Positions 1-9,781 are shown, numbered from the stretch's first letter. The stretch: DNA of 43,730 bases from an uncultured Prochlorococcus sp. (GCA_902618795.1 CACNCF010000007.1:1-43730), one strand, 5' to 3'. Program-made: numbers and translations. The notes: generated from the sequence alone by a model not told the origin.

Positions 1-47
1 AATCAATGTTGCTTACGTTTGAATCAACTTTCTTAGTTTGAAAAAGA

Positions 48-1418
48 TTAAGCTGCTTCTAGTTTTGAGAGATTCTCAGTTTTAGTTTTAATTTTATATT
101 CATTCTTCTCAAAAGTACTTTTACTAACCTCTCTGGTTATTTTAATACCTAAATTTTTTAGTTTTAATTCAAAATTTTCATAACCTCTATCTAAATGTTC
201 TAATCCATAGATCTTACTACTACCTTTTGCGATGATTCCTGCAATTATTAATGCAGCTGATGACCTTAAATCTGAGCCAACTAGATTCATTCCTTTAATT
301 GTTTTAACACCTTTGATGTGAGCTACGTTTTTGTTTAGTTTTATACGGGCACCCATTTCATTAAGTAAATAAATATGATTCATTCTGTTTTCGAAAATTG
401 TTTCGGTTATCTTTGATTCCCCATTCGCGATTGTCATTAAAGCTGTAAATGGTGCCTGCAAATCAGTAGGAAAGCCTGGAAAAGGAGCTGTTTCAATATC
501 TACTCCTTTAATCTCTTTACTCTTGATAGAAATCGAATTACCTTTAATCGTAATTTTACTCCCACTCTCTTGAAGCTTGTTAGTGACAGCTTCAAGATGA
601 TGAGGGATTACTGGAGAAATTGTTATTGAAGAGGAAGTTGCAGCAGCAGCTATTAGAAAAGTTCCAGCTTCTATTCGGTCTGGAATTACTTTATGGGTAC
701 ATCCGCCAAGTTTATTAACACCATCAATAATAATTGTTTCTTTACCGGAGTCATAAATTTTTGCCCCCATTTTATTAAGCATTTGGCATAAATCTTGAAC
801 TTCAGGCTCTCTAGCAGCATTTTCAATAGTAGTTCTTCCTTTAGCTAAAGATGCTGCCATTATTAAAGTTTCAGTCGCACCTACACTTGGACAATTTAAT
901 TTAATGTGAGTGCCATGAAGTCTATTTTTGTTCCCCCTTGTTTTTGCCTTTACAATTCCCTCTTCAATAATAATGTCTGCTCCTAGTGCGATTAATCCAT
1001 TAATGTGCTCGTCTATTGGCCTTGAACCAATATTGCATCCACCAGGTAACGGTACTTGAGCTTCTCCAAATTTAGTTAATAGTGCACCTATACAAAAGAA
1101 ACTAGCTCTTAATCCTTTAACAAGTTCATATGGAAGTTCTCTAATCGAAATAGTTGTTGGATCTATTTCTAGTTGGTTGTTTTTACGAACTAAATTCACT
1201 CCTAGATTCTTTAAGATATTCCCCATCTTTTCAATATCAGTGAGAAAAGGTACATTTTCAAGAATTATTTTTTCATTAGTTAGCAATGATGAGGCTAATA
1301 AAACTAAGGCGGAATTCTTCGCACCACTTATTTCCACTATTCCATTTAACTTGCCTTGGCCAAGAATCTTTAAATTTTGCGATTTAAGATATGACTTCGT
1401 TTTGCTTCCGCAAATCAT
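48..1418 (-). CDS. murA: UDP-N-acetylglucosamine 1-carboxyvinyltransferase
   Basis: This cytosolic enzyme commits UDP-GlcNAc to peptidoglycan synthesis by transferring enolpyruvate from phosphoenolpyruvate. The 456-residue product has the EPSP-synthase-like fold signatures: SGAKNSAL near residues 31-38, with the conserved lysine K34, and the active-site loop PLPGGCNIGSRP with the PEP-binding cysteine at C128. The protein is somewhat longer than the typical length of about 420 because of a short N-terminal extension and a Lys/Glu-rich tail after the last core strand. Translation starts at an ATG; no better start is seen. It is transcribed away from the SpoU-type gene across an AT-rich gap of about 200 bases in which I see no other gene. 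Family assignment is secure. Confidence 0.96.
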   Translation of the reverse strand: MICGSKTKSYLKSQNLKILGQGKLNGIVEISGAKNSALVLLASSLLTNEKIILENVPFLTDIEKMGNILKNLGVNLVRKNNQLEIDPTTISIRELPYELVKGLRASFFCIGALLTKFGEAQVPLPGGCNIGSRPIDEHINGLIALGADIIIEEGIVKAKTRGNKNRLHGTHIKLNCPSVGATETLIMAASLAKGRTTIENAAREPEVQDLCQMLNKMGAKIYDSGKETIIIDGVNKLGGCTHKVIPDRIEAGTFLIAAAATSSSITISPVIPHHLEAVTNKLQESGSKITIKGNSISIKSKEIKGVDIETAPFPGFPTDLQAPFTALMTIANGESKITETIFENRMNHIYLLNEMGARIKLNKNVAHIKGVKTIKGMNLVGSDLRSSAALIIAGIIAKGSSKIYGLEHLDRGYENFELKLKNLGIKITREVSKSTFEKNEYKIKTKTENLSKLEAA

Positions 1419-1627
1419 TAAGACTTAATTTATTAGATTCATAATGACAAACTAATAATATTAAGTCCACCCTATGTAACGTCATGAATATTAATTAAAA
1501 GTGAAAATGTATTTTTTGATTTCTTGGGAAATAAAAATTTAATAAATAATTGATCAAAATATTTATGTAATTAAAATATAGTTGATAACAAATTTTTCAA
1601 ATACTCATAGAAAATACTTTTTTAAAA

Positions 1628-2449
1628 ATAACTAGTAAAAACAATAATCTAGTTAAAAGATTTAGATCATTTAAGAGAGGATCATCTCCAAAAGATCAAG
1701 ACTTTTTTTGCATAGAGGGTACACATCTCATCGATGAATTGCTGAAGTCTGGGAAAAATCCCTCTAAGATTTTAGTTACCGAAAAATGGATAAGAAAGAA
1801 TCAAAATCTAAGCAAAAAATTTGATGAGTCATTATTAAATATTGTCTCAGAGGAAGTATTGGCATCTGCGATTTCAACAATTAATCCAGATGGAATAGCA
1901 GCTTTAGTAGAGATTTCAGCAATACCTAATTATCAATTTAATAGAAAAGATGATTTTGTTCTTGTTCTCGACAGAATTCAAGATCCTGGGAATATGGGTA
2001 ATCTATTTAGAACCGCTTTAGCTGCGGGTGTTAATGCAATTTTTTTAGCTGGAGGTGCGCACCCATTAGGCCAAAAGGTATTAAGAGCATCCTCAGGTGC
2101 AGTTTTTCATCTGCCATTTTTAAGATTTGATGGCATTGAAGAAGAAATATTAAATTCTTTACTTAAGTCTTTGTCTGAATTATCAAATGTAGGATTTAAG
2201 ATTTTCTCTACTAGTAGCAATAATGAGAGTTCAAAAAAACCTTCAAAACCTTACTGGGAAGTTGATTGGTCTAGACGTACAGCATTAATTTTGGGTAATG
2301 AAGGTCAAGGTATTCATAAAAAAATTCAAGAAGCTTTTAATGAAACAATTACAATTCCGCATAGTGAGATTGTAGAATCATTGAATGTGGCTTGTGTTGC
2401 AGTTCCGTTATTACTAGAACGAAAAAGAGTCGCATACACCTCTAAATAA
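1628..2449 (+). CDS. SpoU/TrmH-family RNA 2'-O-methyltransferase, probable non-canonical start
   Basis: This is an AdoMet-dependent ribose methyltransferase acting on tRNA or rRNA. The C-terminal half carries the three SpoU motifs that form the trefoil knot: RIQDPGNMGNLFRTALAAGV, LILGNEGQGI and SLNVACVAVPLLLERKR. The first standard start is a TTG at 1739, but the frame is open back to a stop at 1586-1588. The upstream part encodes a plausible substrate-binding domain: NNLVKRFRSF, then FFCIEGTHLIDELLKSG, which runs straight across the TTG. I therefore place the start near an ATA at 1628; ATT at 1592 is another candidate. No ATG, GTG or TTG exists in the upstream frame. The gene lies 11 bases before lpd, suggesting cotranscription. 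The exact RNA target cannot be told. Confidence 0.85.
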   Translation: MTSKNNNLVKRFRSFKRGSSPKDQDFFCIEGTHLIDELLKSGKNPSKILVTEKWIRKNQNLSKKFDESLLNIVSEEVLASAISTINPDGIAALVEISAIPNYQFNRKDDFVLVLDRIQDPGNMGNLFRTALAAGVNAIFLAGGAHPLGQKVLRASSGAVFHLPFLRFDGIEEEILNSLLKSLSELSNVGFKIFSTSSNNESSKKPSKPYWEVDWSRRTALILGNEGQGIHKKIQEAFNETITIPHSEIVESLNVACVAVPLLLERKRVAYTSK

Positions 2450-2460
2450 ATAAATAAAAA

Positions 2461-3900
2461 GTGACTGATTCAAGTTTTGATTTTGATTTAATAGTAATAG
2501 GAGCAGGATATGGAGGTTTTGATGCCGCTAAACATGCTGCTGGTAAGGGACTGAAAGTCGCAATAGTAGAATCTTCTGATATGGGAGGCACTTGTGTGAA
2601 CAAGGGTTGTGTTCCATCTAAAGCTCTTTTAGCTGCAAGTGGAAAAGTTAGAGAAATAGCTAATTATGAACATTTAGCTAAATTTGGTATACATGCTTCA
2701 CCAGTAAGGTTCGAGAGATCAAAAATTGCAGATCATGCAAATAATTTAGTTTTAAATGTTAGAGAAAATTTAACAAAAACTCTTAAAAGGAGTGGAGTTG
2801 AAATTATTTTGGGCATTGGAAGAATTGAGGGAAATCAAAAAGTAGGTGTAAGAGATAAAAACGGAATTGATAAAATTTTCACATGTAAGAATATTGTTAT
2901 AGCAACAGGCTCTTCTCCTTTTGTGCCCCGTGGAATAACTTTGGATAATAGGACGGTATTTACTAGCGATGATGCGGTTAAACTTGAGTGGCTTCCAAGA
3001 TGGATAGCAATTATTGGAAGCGGATATATAGGTCTAGAATTTGCTGATGTTTATACCGCGCTTGGTTGTGAAGTTACCATGATCGAGGCTTTGGAAAATA
3101 TTATGCCCACATTTGATCCAGACATCACTAAAATTGCTAAGAAGAACCTTATTCAAGCAAGAGATATAGACACAAAATCAAATGTCTTTGCGACAAAAAT
3201 AACACCTGGATGCCCTGTAAAAATAGAACTGACTGATGCAAAATCTAAGGAAGTTGTAGAAACTTTAGAAGTTGACGCTGTACTAGTCGCAACTGGCAGA
3301 AGTCCTAATAGTAATAACTTAAATCTCGAGTCGGTTGGTATCGAAACAGTAAAAGGTTTCATTCCTGTAGATGATCAAATGAGAGTTAAGAATGGTGATG
3401 AAATAATACCTAACATTTGGGCTGTTGGAGATGTGACGGGCAAACTAATGCTTGCCCATACAGCTGCAGCGCAGGGTACTATTGCTGTTGACAATATTTG
3501 CGGTGGTAATGTCGAAATTAACTACAAAAGTATCCCCGCAGCAACCTTTACTCACCCAGAGATAAGTTCAGTTGGGCTCTCTGAAGTTGAAGCTAAAGAG
3601 ATATCTACAAAAGAAAATTTTACTTTGGGAGTTGTCAAAAGTTTCTTTAAGGCTAATTCAAAAGCATTGGCTGAATTAGAGAGTGATGGATTGCTAAAGT
3701 TGATTTTCAACAAAGATAATGGGAAAGTATTAGGAGCTCATATTTTTGGGTTACATGCAGCTGATTTAATTCAAGAAATTTCGAACGCTATTTCAAGGAA
3801 CCAAGATGTAATTGAATTATCTAAAGAAGTTCATACGCATCCTACTCTTAGTGAAGTAGTTGAGGTCGCATATAAACAGGCGGCTTCTCAAATAAAATAA
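2461..3900 (+). CDS. lpdA: Dihydrolipoamide dehydrogenase (E3)
   Basis: This FAD-dependent disulfide oxidoreductase regenerates lipoamide for the pyruvate dehydrogenase complex and, where present, the glycine cleavage system. The FAD-binding GxGxxG is in VIGAGYGGFDAA near residue 12. The redox disulfide is in GGTCVNKGCVPSKA near residues 42-55. A second nucleotide-binding motif, IIGSGYIGLEFA, lies near residue 184, and the C-terminal HTHPTLSEVVEVA carries the active-site His-Glu pair contributed by the dimer partner. Length (479) is normal. The start is a GTG following the methyltransferase stop by 11 bases; trpC follows after 12 bases, so the three genes look like one operon. pdhA, for the E1 alpha partner, lies about 9 kb downstream. 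Confidence 0.96.
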   Translation: MTDSSFDFDLIVIGAGYGGFDAAKHAAGKGLKVAIVESSDMGGTCVNKGCVPSKALLAASGKVREIANYEHLAKFGIHASPVRFERSKIADHANNLVLNVRENLTKTLKRSGVEIILGIGRIEGNQKVGVRDKNGIDKIFTCKNIVIATGSSPFVPRGITLDNRTVFTSDDAVKLEWLPRWIAIIGSGYIGLEFADVYTALGCEVTMIEALENIMPTFDPDITKIAKKNLIQARDIDTKSNVFATKITPGCPVKIELTDAKSKEVVETLEVDAVLVATGRSPNSNNLNLESVGIETVKGFIPVDDQMRVKNGDEIIPNIWAVGDVTGKLMLAHTAAAQGTIAVDNICGGNVEINYKSIPAATFTHPEISSVGLSEVEAKEISTKENFTLGVVKSFFKANSKALAELESDGLLKLIFNKDNGKVLGAHIFGLHAADLIQEISNAISRNQDVIELSKEVHTHPTLSEVVEVAYKQAASQIK

Positions 3901-3912
3901 TATCTAAAATTA

Positions 3913-4800
3913 ATGGAGATAAGACGCAGGCCACCTAATCCAACAGTAAGGGTAGAAAATTTAGAATATGCTGTACCTCATAGAGAAGCACAAGCAAAAA
4001 ACATTCTGGAAGAAATTGTATGGCACAAGGATATTGAAATTAAGAATTTTAAAAAAATAGTCTCTTTAGAAGACCTCATAAAAAAGATTGAAAACCTTCC
4101 TGCTCCCAAAGATTTTTATAAAAATATCTTGGAGTCAAAAATAAAACCAGGAGTAATTGCTGAAATAAAAAAAGCCAGTCCGAGTAAAGGTGTGATTAGA
4201 AAAGATTTTAATCCTCAAGACATAGCAATTTGTTATGAAGGATTAGGTGCATCATGTATATCAGTACTTACCGATAAAAGGTTTTTTCAAGGTAGTTATG
4301 AAATACTCGAAACTGTAAGGAAATCAACTAACCTCCCTCTACTTTGCAAAGATTTTATTATTTCTGCTTATCAGATTTATAAAGCAAGGGTATCTGGTGC
4401 TGATGCAATATTATTAATCGCTGCGATTTTAAGTGATGATGATTTAATTTATTTAAAGAAAATAGCTGATAATTTAAAGATGAGTGTTCTTGTTGAAGTC
4501 CATAACTCTAATGAATTAGAAAGGATTCTAAAGTTAAAATCTTTTAATTTGATTGGAATAAATAATAGGGATTTAAAGACTTTTAAAACGGATTTAAAAA
4601 CATCAATAGAGTTGATGCATGCATATGCAGATATATTTTTAAAACAAAATATTATTCCCATAAGTGAATCCGGAATTAATTGTGCCGAAGATTTAGAATC
4701 GCTTAGATCTATTGGAATCATGGGAGTATTAATTGGTGAAACTTTTATGAGAGAAACTGATATTGAACAATCTTTCAAGAAATTATTTAACTCAATTTAA
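3913..4800 (+). CDS. trpC: Indole-3-glycerol phosphate synthase
   Basis: This enzyme performs ring closure of CdRP to indole-3-glycerol phosphate in tryptophan synthesis. It is a TIM-barrel protein with [13 protein letters not shown] (phosphate and catalytic lysine), [40 protein letters not shown] and SESGI, in the order typical of the family. At 295 residues it has an N-terminal extension of about 40 residues ([14 protein letters not shown]...) relative to enterobacterial enzymes; an extension of this kind is familiar in cyanobacterial TrpC. It is monofunctional, with no TrpF domain. It follows lpdA by 12 bases. The ATG at 3913 gives the full extension. Confidence 0.96.
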   Translation: MEIRRRPPNPTVRVENLEYAVPHREAQAKNILEEIVWHKDIEIKNFKKIVSLEDLIKKIENLPAPKDFYKNILESKIKPGVIAEIKKASPSKGVIRKDFNPQDIAICYEGLGASCISVLTDKRFFQGSYEILETVRKSTNLPLLCKDFIISAYQIYKARVSGADAILLIAAILSDDDLIYLKKIADNLKMSVLVEVHNSNELERILKLKSFNLIGINNRDLKTFKTDLKTSIELMHAYADIFLKQNIIPISESGINCAEDLESLRSIGIMGVLIGETFMRETDIEQSFKKLFNSI

Positions 4801-4855
4801 TATTGACTTCAAATCGTGCTATAAAATTTAATAAACAGAGTTGTACTGAATATAT

Positions 4856-5527
4856 ATGCAGGCTGTAATTTTAACAGGTATGGTTGCAGGATTTGTGCAT
4901 GTAGTTAGTGGCGCTGATCATCTAATTGCAATGGCACCGGCAGCGATTAATAATCCTCAAAAAGCTCTTAAAAATAGTTTTTCATGGGGCTTGGGACATT
5001 CTTCAGGAGTCCTCTTGTTAGCTTTTCTAGCGATTTTTATTAAGGATATTACGCCATTAAACAAATTTTCTAGTATTGCCGAATTCCTAGTTGGAATTTC
5101 ACTTCTAATTGTTGGAGTATTTGCTATAAAAAATTCTTTTCAATTAAGTATTCACTCGCATTCCCATAAGCATGAGAATGGAATTGCCCATCGTCACTTT
5201 CACTTTCATGTTAAGGAACAAAAAAATAATAATAAGCACTCACATGCTTTGACTGGTTTAGGCTTGCTACACGGTATAGCTGGAGGTTCACATTTTCTTG
5301 CAGTTCTTCCTGCTTTAGCACTACCTCTAACGAGCGCTTGCTTATATTTGATTTCATATTTGATTGGTTCACTCATGAGTATGAATCTTTTTACTTGTTT
5401 AATATCTTTTACCACCTTTAAAGCGAGTCAAAAATTTATTAAAAGATTAATAGCTGCAGCAGGAGGGCTTTCCTTCTCTTTGGGATTATTTTGGATTCAA
5501 AGAGGTGCTTCTGTTTTTTTGAATTAA
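4856..5527 (+). CDS. sodT: Probable nickel transporter of the Ni-SOD cassette (UreH/HupE-like)
   Basis: This is an integral membrane protein of 223 residues with about six hydrophobic segments (roughly residues 3-25, 42-62, 75-95, 130-155, 157-180 and 192-215). Segment 1 carries HVVSGADHLIAM, a variant of the His-x-Asp-His metal signature of nickel/cobalt permeases. A similar motif, LLHGIAGGSHFL, appears in the second half, suggesting an internal duplication. Between the halves is a His-rich loop (residues about 99-128, with HSHSHKHENG, HRHFHFH and KHSH) fit for binding Ni2+ or related metals. The gene faces sodX and overlaps its 3' end by 42 bases. sodT is the name used for the transporter-like gene found with sodN and sodX in marine cyanobacteria; transport of nickel is inferred from context. 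Confidence 0.8.
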   Translation: MQAVILTGMVAGFVHVVSGADHLIAMAPAAINNPQKALKNSFSWGLGHSSGVLLLAFLAIFIKDITPLNKFSSIAEFLVGISLLIVGVFAIKNSFQLSIHSHSHKHENGIAHRHFHFHVKEQKNNNKHSHALTGLGLLHGIAGGSHFLAVLPALALPLTSACLYLISYLIGSLMSMNLFTCLISFTTFKASQKFIKRLIAAAGGLSFSLGLFWIQRGASVFLN

Positions 5528-5878
5528 AAAATTTTTTAATTTAGGAATAATTAATTTAGAGGTGACAATCCCAATTATTTTTTCGTTATTGATTAATCCA
5601 AATTTATTACTATCTTCGCTAAATTCAATATTGTCTCCAATAACCTCAACTTTATTTTGATTTACCGAATTTATCCTTTTTATTAGATTTTTATTTTTAA
5701 TTGGATGATTAAAAATAACTATTTGCCGATTTTTAAGTATTGATTTATTCTTTTTATATTTTTTAAAAAATACAATATCACCATCTTTTAGGTAAGGAAA
5801 CATCGATTCACCACTAATAATCGCTGTTTTTCTTAAACCTAAAAAAAATAAAATAAAATCAAAAAAACTTTTGAAAAT
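5486..5878 (-). CDS. sodX: Nickel-type superoxide dismutase maturation protease, probable non-canonical start
   Basis: This is an S26 signal-peptidase-like protease thought to remove the propeptide of SodN and so expose the nickel-binding amino terminus. The serine motif is GESMFPYLKDGD. The only standard start, ATG at 5803, encodes the Met just after the catalytic Ser, so a protein begun there would lack its nucleophile. The frame is open upstream through IFKSFFDFILFFLGL (a membrane-anchor-like stretch) and RKTAIISGES, back to the sodN stop codon, with no ATG, GTG or TTG. I place the start at an ATT (5876-5878), 9 bases after the sodN stop. Translational coupling to sodN or a homopolymer indel are alternatives. 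The general-base Lys is probably in KNLIKRI. The end overlaps sodT antisense by 42 bases. Confidence 0.82.
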   Translation of the reverse strand: MFKSFFDFILFFLGLRKTAIISGESMFPYLKDGDIVFFKKYKKNKSILKNRQIVIFNHPIKNKNLIKRINSVNQNKVEVIGDNIEFSEDSNKFGLINNEKIIGIVTSKLIIPKLKNFLIQKNRSTSLNPK

Positions 5879-5887
5879 AACTCTGAG

Positions 5888-6361
5888 TTAACTAGCTTTT
5901 ACAAAAGCGTCTGATCTTCCTTTTGAAGCCCAGAAAATATTATGGATTTTTTCTACATAACTCATGAGTTCTTCAGCTTGGGCTAAGTCAACATTAACTT
6001 TGCATGCACTGCATAATTTGGCCGCCTTCCAAATGGTTTCATGTAAGTCTGGATAAGTTTCTAAGTGAACTGGTTTAAAGTAATCTGTCCACAAAATTAG
6101 AATTTCTTTCTTTGTTTCTTTTGCCTGCTCTTCTTTAACTGCAACATATCTAGAAAATGTATTACTGTATGCAGCCCATTCTGCTGAATCAGTGCTAGAA
6201 GGAGCTTCTAAAGCAATAAGTTTTTTTGTCATTGATAAAACTGCTTCAGCTGCAACTCTCGTAGATGCTGGGTCGTAAACACCACAAGGACCATCGCAGT
6301 GAGCATGGACTGTCATTGGGGATTTTTTATCTAGAAAAGAATTGATGAATTTACTTAACAT
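5888..6361 (-). CDS. sodN: Nickel superoxide dismutase precursor
   Basis: This enzyme disproportionates superoxide to O2 and H2O2 with a nickel centre. The 157-residue precursor has a 20-residue propeptide ending VHA, followed by HCDGPCGVY (residues 21-29), the nickel hook in which His1, Cys2 and Cys6 of the mature chain ligate Ni. The rest is helical, giving a mature protein of about 137 residues. It lies directly upstream of sodX on the same strand, which is the expected precursor/protease pair, and close to sodT. Replacing Fe-SOD with Ni-SOD is usual in marine picocyanobacteria living in iron-poor water. A TATATATATT tract just upstream may be its -10 region. Assignment is very secure. Confidence 0.97.
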   Translation of the reverse strand: MLSKFINSFLDKKSPMTVHAHCDGPCGVYDPASTRVAAEAVLSMTKKLIALEAPSSTDSAEWAAYSNTFSRYVAVKEEQAKETKKEILILWTDYFKPVHLETYPDLHETIWKAAKLCSACKVNVDLAQAEELMSYVEKIHNIFWASKGRSDAFVKAS

Positions 6362-6439
6362 TTCAAATATTTGGTGTTGTATATATATTACTTGGAGATT
6401 AACTAAATTGAAAAGTCTTAGATATTTTTCTTACTTAAT

Positions 6440-7012
6440 TTAATTGACTTTTAATAATTCAACTTCAAATATTAAAGTCGCATTAGCAGGTATTACATTT
6501 CCAGCTCCTCTTGATCCGTATCCAAGTTCCGGAGGTATTGTTAATTTTCTTTTGCCTCCAACTTTCATGCCTGCTACACCTTCGTCCCAACCTTTTATTA
6601 CTCGTCCAGCACCTAAGGGAAAGCTGAATGGAGCTCTTCCAATACTGGTATCAAATTGTGTCCCGTCCTCTAGAGTTCCTGTGTAATTTACAGTAACTGT
6701 TTGCCCAGCACTAGCTTCATCTCCTTCCCCATTTACGATATCTGCAATAACTAGACCACTTTCTGTAGTCCTTGAATTGTTGTCTGATGGTGTTTCTTCT
6801 GCCATAGCGAAAAGTATAGGATTTGGATCTGATGGGTCTAGTTCAAATAAATTATTATTTGAGACATTTGATGATTTTGCAATAGGTGTTCTTTGAACTG
6901 ACTGAGTTTCTGCTTCAGCAGCATTAACAATTTGAGGTGAATTAAATTGACTGAAAAGAGTTAATGAAACACAAAAAACAAAAACTGCAAAACTAATAAA
7001 GACTTCTTTCAC
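6440..7012 (-). CDS. FKBP-type peptidyl-prolyl cis-trans isomerase, exported
   Basis: This enzyme catalyses proline isomerisation during protein folding in the periplasm or thylakoid lumen. Residues 1-34 form a signal peptide (hydrophobic [19 protein letters not shown], then a probable cut near NAAEA). A low-complexity Ser/Asn-rich linker runs to about residue 85. The FKBP domain occupies about residues 85-190, with [35 protein letters not shown], the pocket motif LGYGSRGAG and the last strand LIFEVELL. The pocket aromatics are largely present, so catalytic activity is likely. It is upstream of sodN on the same strand with a 78-base gap, and diverges from lnt across 55 bases. Confidence 0.93.
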   Translation of the reverse strand: MKEVFISFAVFVFCVSLTLFSQFNSPQIVNAAEAETQSVQRTPIAKSSNVSNNNLFELDPSDPNPILFAMAEETPSDNNSRTTESGLVIADIVNGEGDEASAGQTVTVNYTGTLEDGTQFDTSIGRAPFSFPLGAGRVIKGWDEGVAGMKVGGKRKLTIPPELGYGSRGAGNVIPANATLIFEVELLKVN

Positions 7013-7067
7013 TTAAATTTTGAAAGTTACTAAAACTTAGTCTACAGAATATAGGTACAATAAATGG

Positions 7068-8585
7068 GTGATTATAAATTTAATTCGTAATTTTAGATTG
7101 TTAATCCCAACTCAAATTAAAAGTCTAAGACAATATTTTTACCCTTGTTTAGGAGGGATTTTAGGAGGAATTTCAGTTTCAACTCATTTTTGGCTGATTT
7201 TTATGCCGATATCTTTATTTATTTTGTGGAAGGGAAGTGAAAGGAGAATAGCAAATTTTTGTTGGGGTTTTTTCTTTATCTTGATAAGTCATTCTTGGCT
7301 TTATGATCTTCATCCATTGACATGGCTGGGGTTTTCATGGCTTGCAAGTTTAATAATTGCCATTTTAATATTATTATTTTGCGCTTTTCTGGGTGGGATA
7401 TTAGTTTATTTATGGGGATTGTTAGTTGAAATTATTCTCTGGAAAGAGGATGTTTTCAAGATGAAAATATTATCTTTAACAGTAAAAGTATTTTTTTTAT
7501 CCTTGACTTGGGGTATTGGTGAACTGATACTTTCTCAAACACCTTTTTTTTGGATAGGTTTAGGAGAAAGTCTTATCCCAGGTGATATTTATCTTGCTGG
7601 TTTAGCAAGATGGATTGGTGCAAGTGGTTTATGCGTATTACAAATATTGATTGGATTTTGGATTTTTTATATTCAAGGTAGATGGGAAAGAAAACTTCAC
7701 TTAAAAAAAATATTTCTTTTAGGACTTTTGGTTTTTATTTTCTTACATTTATTTGGAGGTTTAACAACTCCATTAAAAAGAAATTATGAATATCCAGTAG
7801 CTATTTGGCAAACTAATATACCAACAAGAGAAAAATTAAAAATAAATGATGAATTTATTGAAGAAAAGCTATCCATCGCTCAAAAGTATGCTTTAGCCAA
7901 TCAAGTAAAACTTCTTGTTGCTCCTGAAGGGACTCTAAATAGTAATTTTTATTTATCTACAGGCTTTAAGGTTAATACCTTGGCAGGAGGTTTCAGAAAT
8001 TCTAATAATGCATTAAGAAGTTCTTTACTCGGATTTCAAATTGGAGATAAATCACTTACCTCATTTATAGATAAAAATAGACTTGTTCCATTAGGTGAAA
8101 AAATACCTAGATTTCTAGATAGTTTCTCAAAAGGTTTATCTGCAGTTGGAGGAATTCAACCAGGCTCTGAGTCAAGATTCTTTGATCCTAACTTTACACA
8201 ACCTTTAGCAGTGGCTATTTGTTATGAAATTAGTGATGGATTGAAAATAAGAAAGGCTATTAATAGCGGTGCAAAACTAATAATAACTGCAGCAAATCTA
8301 GATCCCTATCCGACTAAGCTCTATAATCAATTCCTCTCTTTGGCAAGATTGAGAAGTATTGAAAATAAAAAAGATAATCTACTTGTATCAAATACCGGCC
8401 CTTCTGGTTTAGTTAAAGATGATGGAAAAATAATTCAACTTCTAGATTTAAATGTGGAGCAAAATAAAATAGTGTTCCCTAATTTTTCATCCGACAAGAC
8501 CTTCTACACAAAATTTGGAGATAAACCTATTTTGTTATTGTTTATATTTTTTATGGTATTAAATTTCTTTTGGAAAATTAATTAA
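7068..8585 (+). CDS. lnt: Apolipoprotein N-acyltransferase
   Basis: This is a polytopic membrane enzyme that adds the third acyl chain to the amino-terminal cysteine of lipoproteins. The N-terminal half (to about residue 245) has multiple hydrophobic segments. The C-terminal half is a nitrilase-like domain with the expected catalytic triad E287 (VAPEGT), K345 (PLGEKIP) and C385 (ICYEIS), and a final anchor helix ([15 protein letters not shown]). Length 505 is normal. The start is a GTG; the nearby ATG at 7064 is in another frame and stops after eight codons. The last 8 bases overlap the convergent mnmA. It is distant from other lipoprotein genes here. Confidence 0.93.
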   Translation: MIINLIRNFRLLIPTQIKSLRQYFYPCLGGILGGISVSTHFWLIFMPISLFILWKGSERRIANFCWGFFFILISHSWLYDLHPLTWLGFSWLASLIIAILILLFCAFLGGILVYLWGLLVEIILWKEDVFKMKILSLTVKVFFLSLTWGIGELILSQTPFFWIGLGESLIPGDIYLAGLARWIGASGLCVLQILIGFWIFYIQGRWERKLHLKKIFLLGLLVFIFLHLFGGLTTPLKRNYEYPVAIWQTNIPTREKLKINDEFIEEKLSIAQKYALANQVKLLVAPEGTLNSNFYLSTGFKVNTLAGGFRNSNNALRSSLLGFQIGDKSLTSFIDKNRLVPLGEKIPRFLDSFSKGLSAVGGIQPGSESRFFDPNFTQPLAVAICYEISDGLKIRKAINSGAKLIITAANLDPYPTKLYNQFLSLARLRSIENKKDNLLVSNTGPSGLVKDDGKIIQLLDLNVEQNKIVFPNFSSDKTFYTKFGDKPILLLFIFFMVLNFFWKIN

Positions 8586-9735
8586 TTAATCCGCCACCTA
8601 ATAAAATTTCTCCTTTATAAAAAACTGCAGCTTGTCCCGGCGTTACCGAACTTTGACTTTCTTCAAAAATTAATTTAAATGATTTAGTTGGATTATCTGA
8701 ATTTTTCAAAGGGATTAAAGTTCCTTTTACTGGATGACTTCTATATCTAATTTGTGCTTCTACTTCTATCTCTTGCTTAGGTTCTTCGATTGAAACCCAG
8801 TTAATCTGACTAATTATTGCTTCTCTGTTAAATAGATCACTTTTATCTGCTACATAAACTATGTTTTTTACCCTGTCTAAACTTTTTACATATAATGGCT
8901 CAGGCCAAGCAATACCCAAACCTTTTCTTTGGCCTATTGTAAAGTGCTGAATACCATTATGATTTCCAAGGACTTTCCCATTTACGTGCATAATTTCTCC
9001 TTCTTTGGGCTCAATATGTTTGTCTATAAATCCTTGCATTGATCCATAATGCTCAACTAAACATAAATCTTGACTTTCTGGTTTTTGAGCAGTTCTAAGG
9101 CCTAATCTCAGTGCTTCCTTTCTAGTTTCTTCTTTTTTCATTTCACCGAGAGGAAACACTAATCTGCTCAGTACTTCTTGTGAAAGAGAATAAAGAAAAT
9201 AACTTTGGTCTTTGTTCTCGTCAACACCTCTGAGAAGAAGGAAGTCATTAAATACGAAGCTCTTGCAATCAATTTTTTCAACAAAAGATGATTTTTTTAT
9301 CCTTGCGTAATGTCCTGTCGCAATATGAGTAAAGTCTTTTTTGTTTATTGCGTAATTAAGCATCTCTTCAAACTTCACATTCTTGTTACACATCGAACAT
9401 GGAAGTGGAGTGAATCCTTTCTCGTAGTTTTCAGTAGTTTTTTTAATTACCTCTCTTTCGAAAATTTCTCTTGAATCTATGATTTTATGATTAATTCCTA
9501 AATCTTCACAAAGGCCAGCAGCATCTACTAATCCTTCAGAACAACACGAGCCTTGTCCTTTCATTAGCCAAAGAGTTAGTCCCTCAACATTCCAGCCTCT
9601 CTCTACAAGAAGAGCAGCTGAAAGGGAACTATCTACGCCACCAGAAAGACCCACAATAATATTTTTCTTCTTTTTAGTTTTATTATTAGAAGAAAAAAAG
9701 TTCTCTAATTTTTTATCCTTTTGTGTCTTTAACAT
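8578..9735 (-). CDS. mnmA: tRNA-specific 2-thiouridylase
   Basis: This enzyme thiolates U34 of the tRNAs for Lys, Glu and Gln using ATP and sulfur relayed from a cysteine desulfurase. The PP-loop GLSGGVDSS is at residues 29-37. The catalytic cysteine is in [11 protein letters not shown] (C116), and the sulfur-relay cysteine is in [10 protein letters not shown]. The later [17 protein letters not shown] and the C-terminal beta-barrel ending in [16 protein letters not shown] are typical. At 385 residues it is slightly long because of a Lys/Asn-rich leader of about 25 residues. Its 3' end overlaps lnt by 8 bases, and its 5' end diverges from nnr across 46 bases. Confidence 0.95.
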   Translation of the reverse strand: MLKTQKDKKLENFFSSNNKTKKKKNIIVGLSGGVDSSLSAALLVERGWNVEGLTLWLMKGQGSCCSEGLVDAAGLCEDLGINHKIIDSREIFEREVIKKTTENYEKGFTPLPCSMCNKNVKFEEMLNYAINKKDFTHIATGHYARIKKSSFVEKIDCKSFVFNDFLLLRGVDENKDQSYFLYSLSQEVLSRLVFPLGEMKKEETRKEALRLGLRTAQKPESQDLCLVEHYGSMQGFIDKHIEPKEGEIMHVNGKVLGNHNGIQHFTIGQRKGLGIAWPEPLYVKSLDRVKNIVYVADKSDLFNREAIISQINWVSIEEPKQEIEVEAQIRYRSHPVKGTLIPLKNSDNPTKSFKLIFEESQSSVTPGQAAVFYKGEILLGGGLIN

Positions 9736-9781
9736 TGGAGTTTAAATTTTTGAACGGTATTTCAATTGATTTGTACTCATT

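Noticed and set aside
4803-4825. TTGACT ... TATAAA as a promoter for sodT
   Set aside because: The two elements are separated by only 11 bases, too short for a sigma-70 promoter, though TATAAA alone could be a -10.
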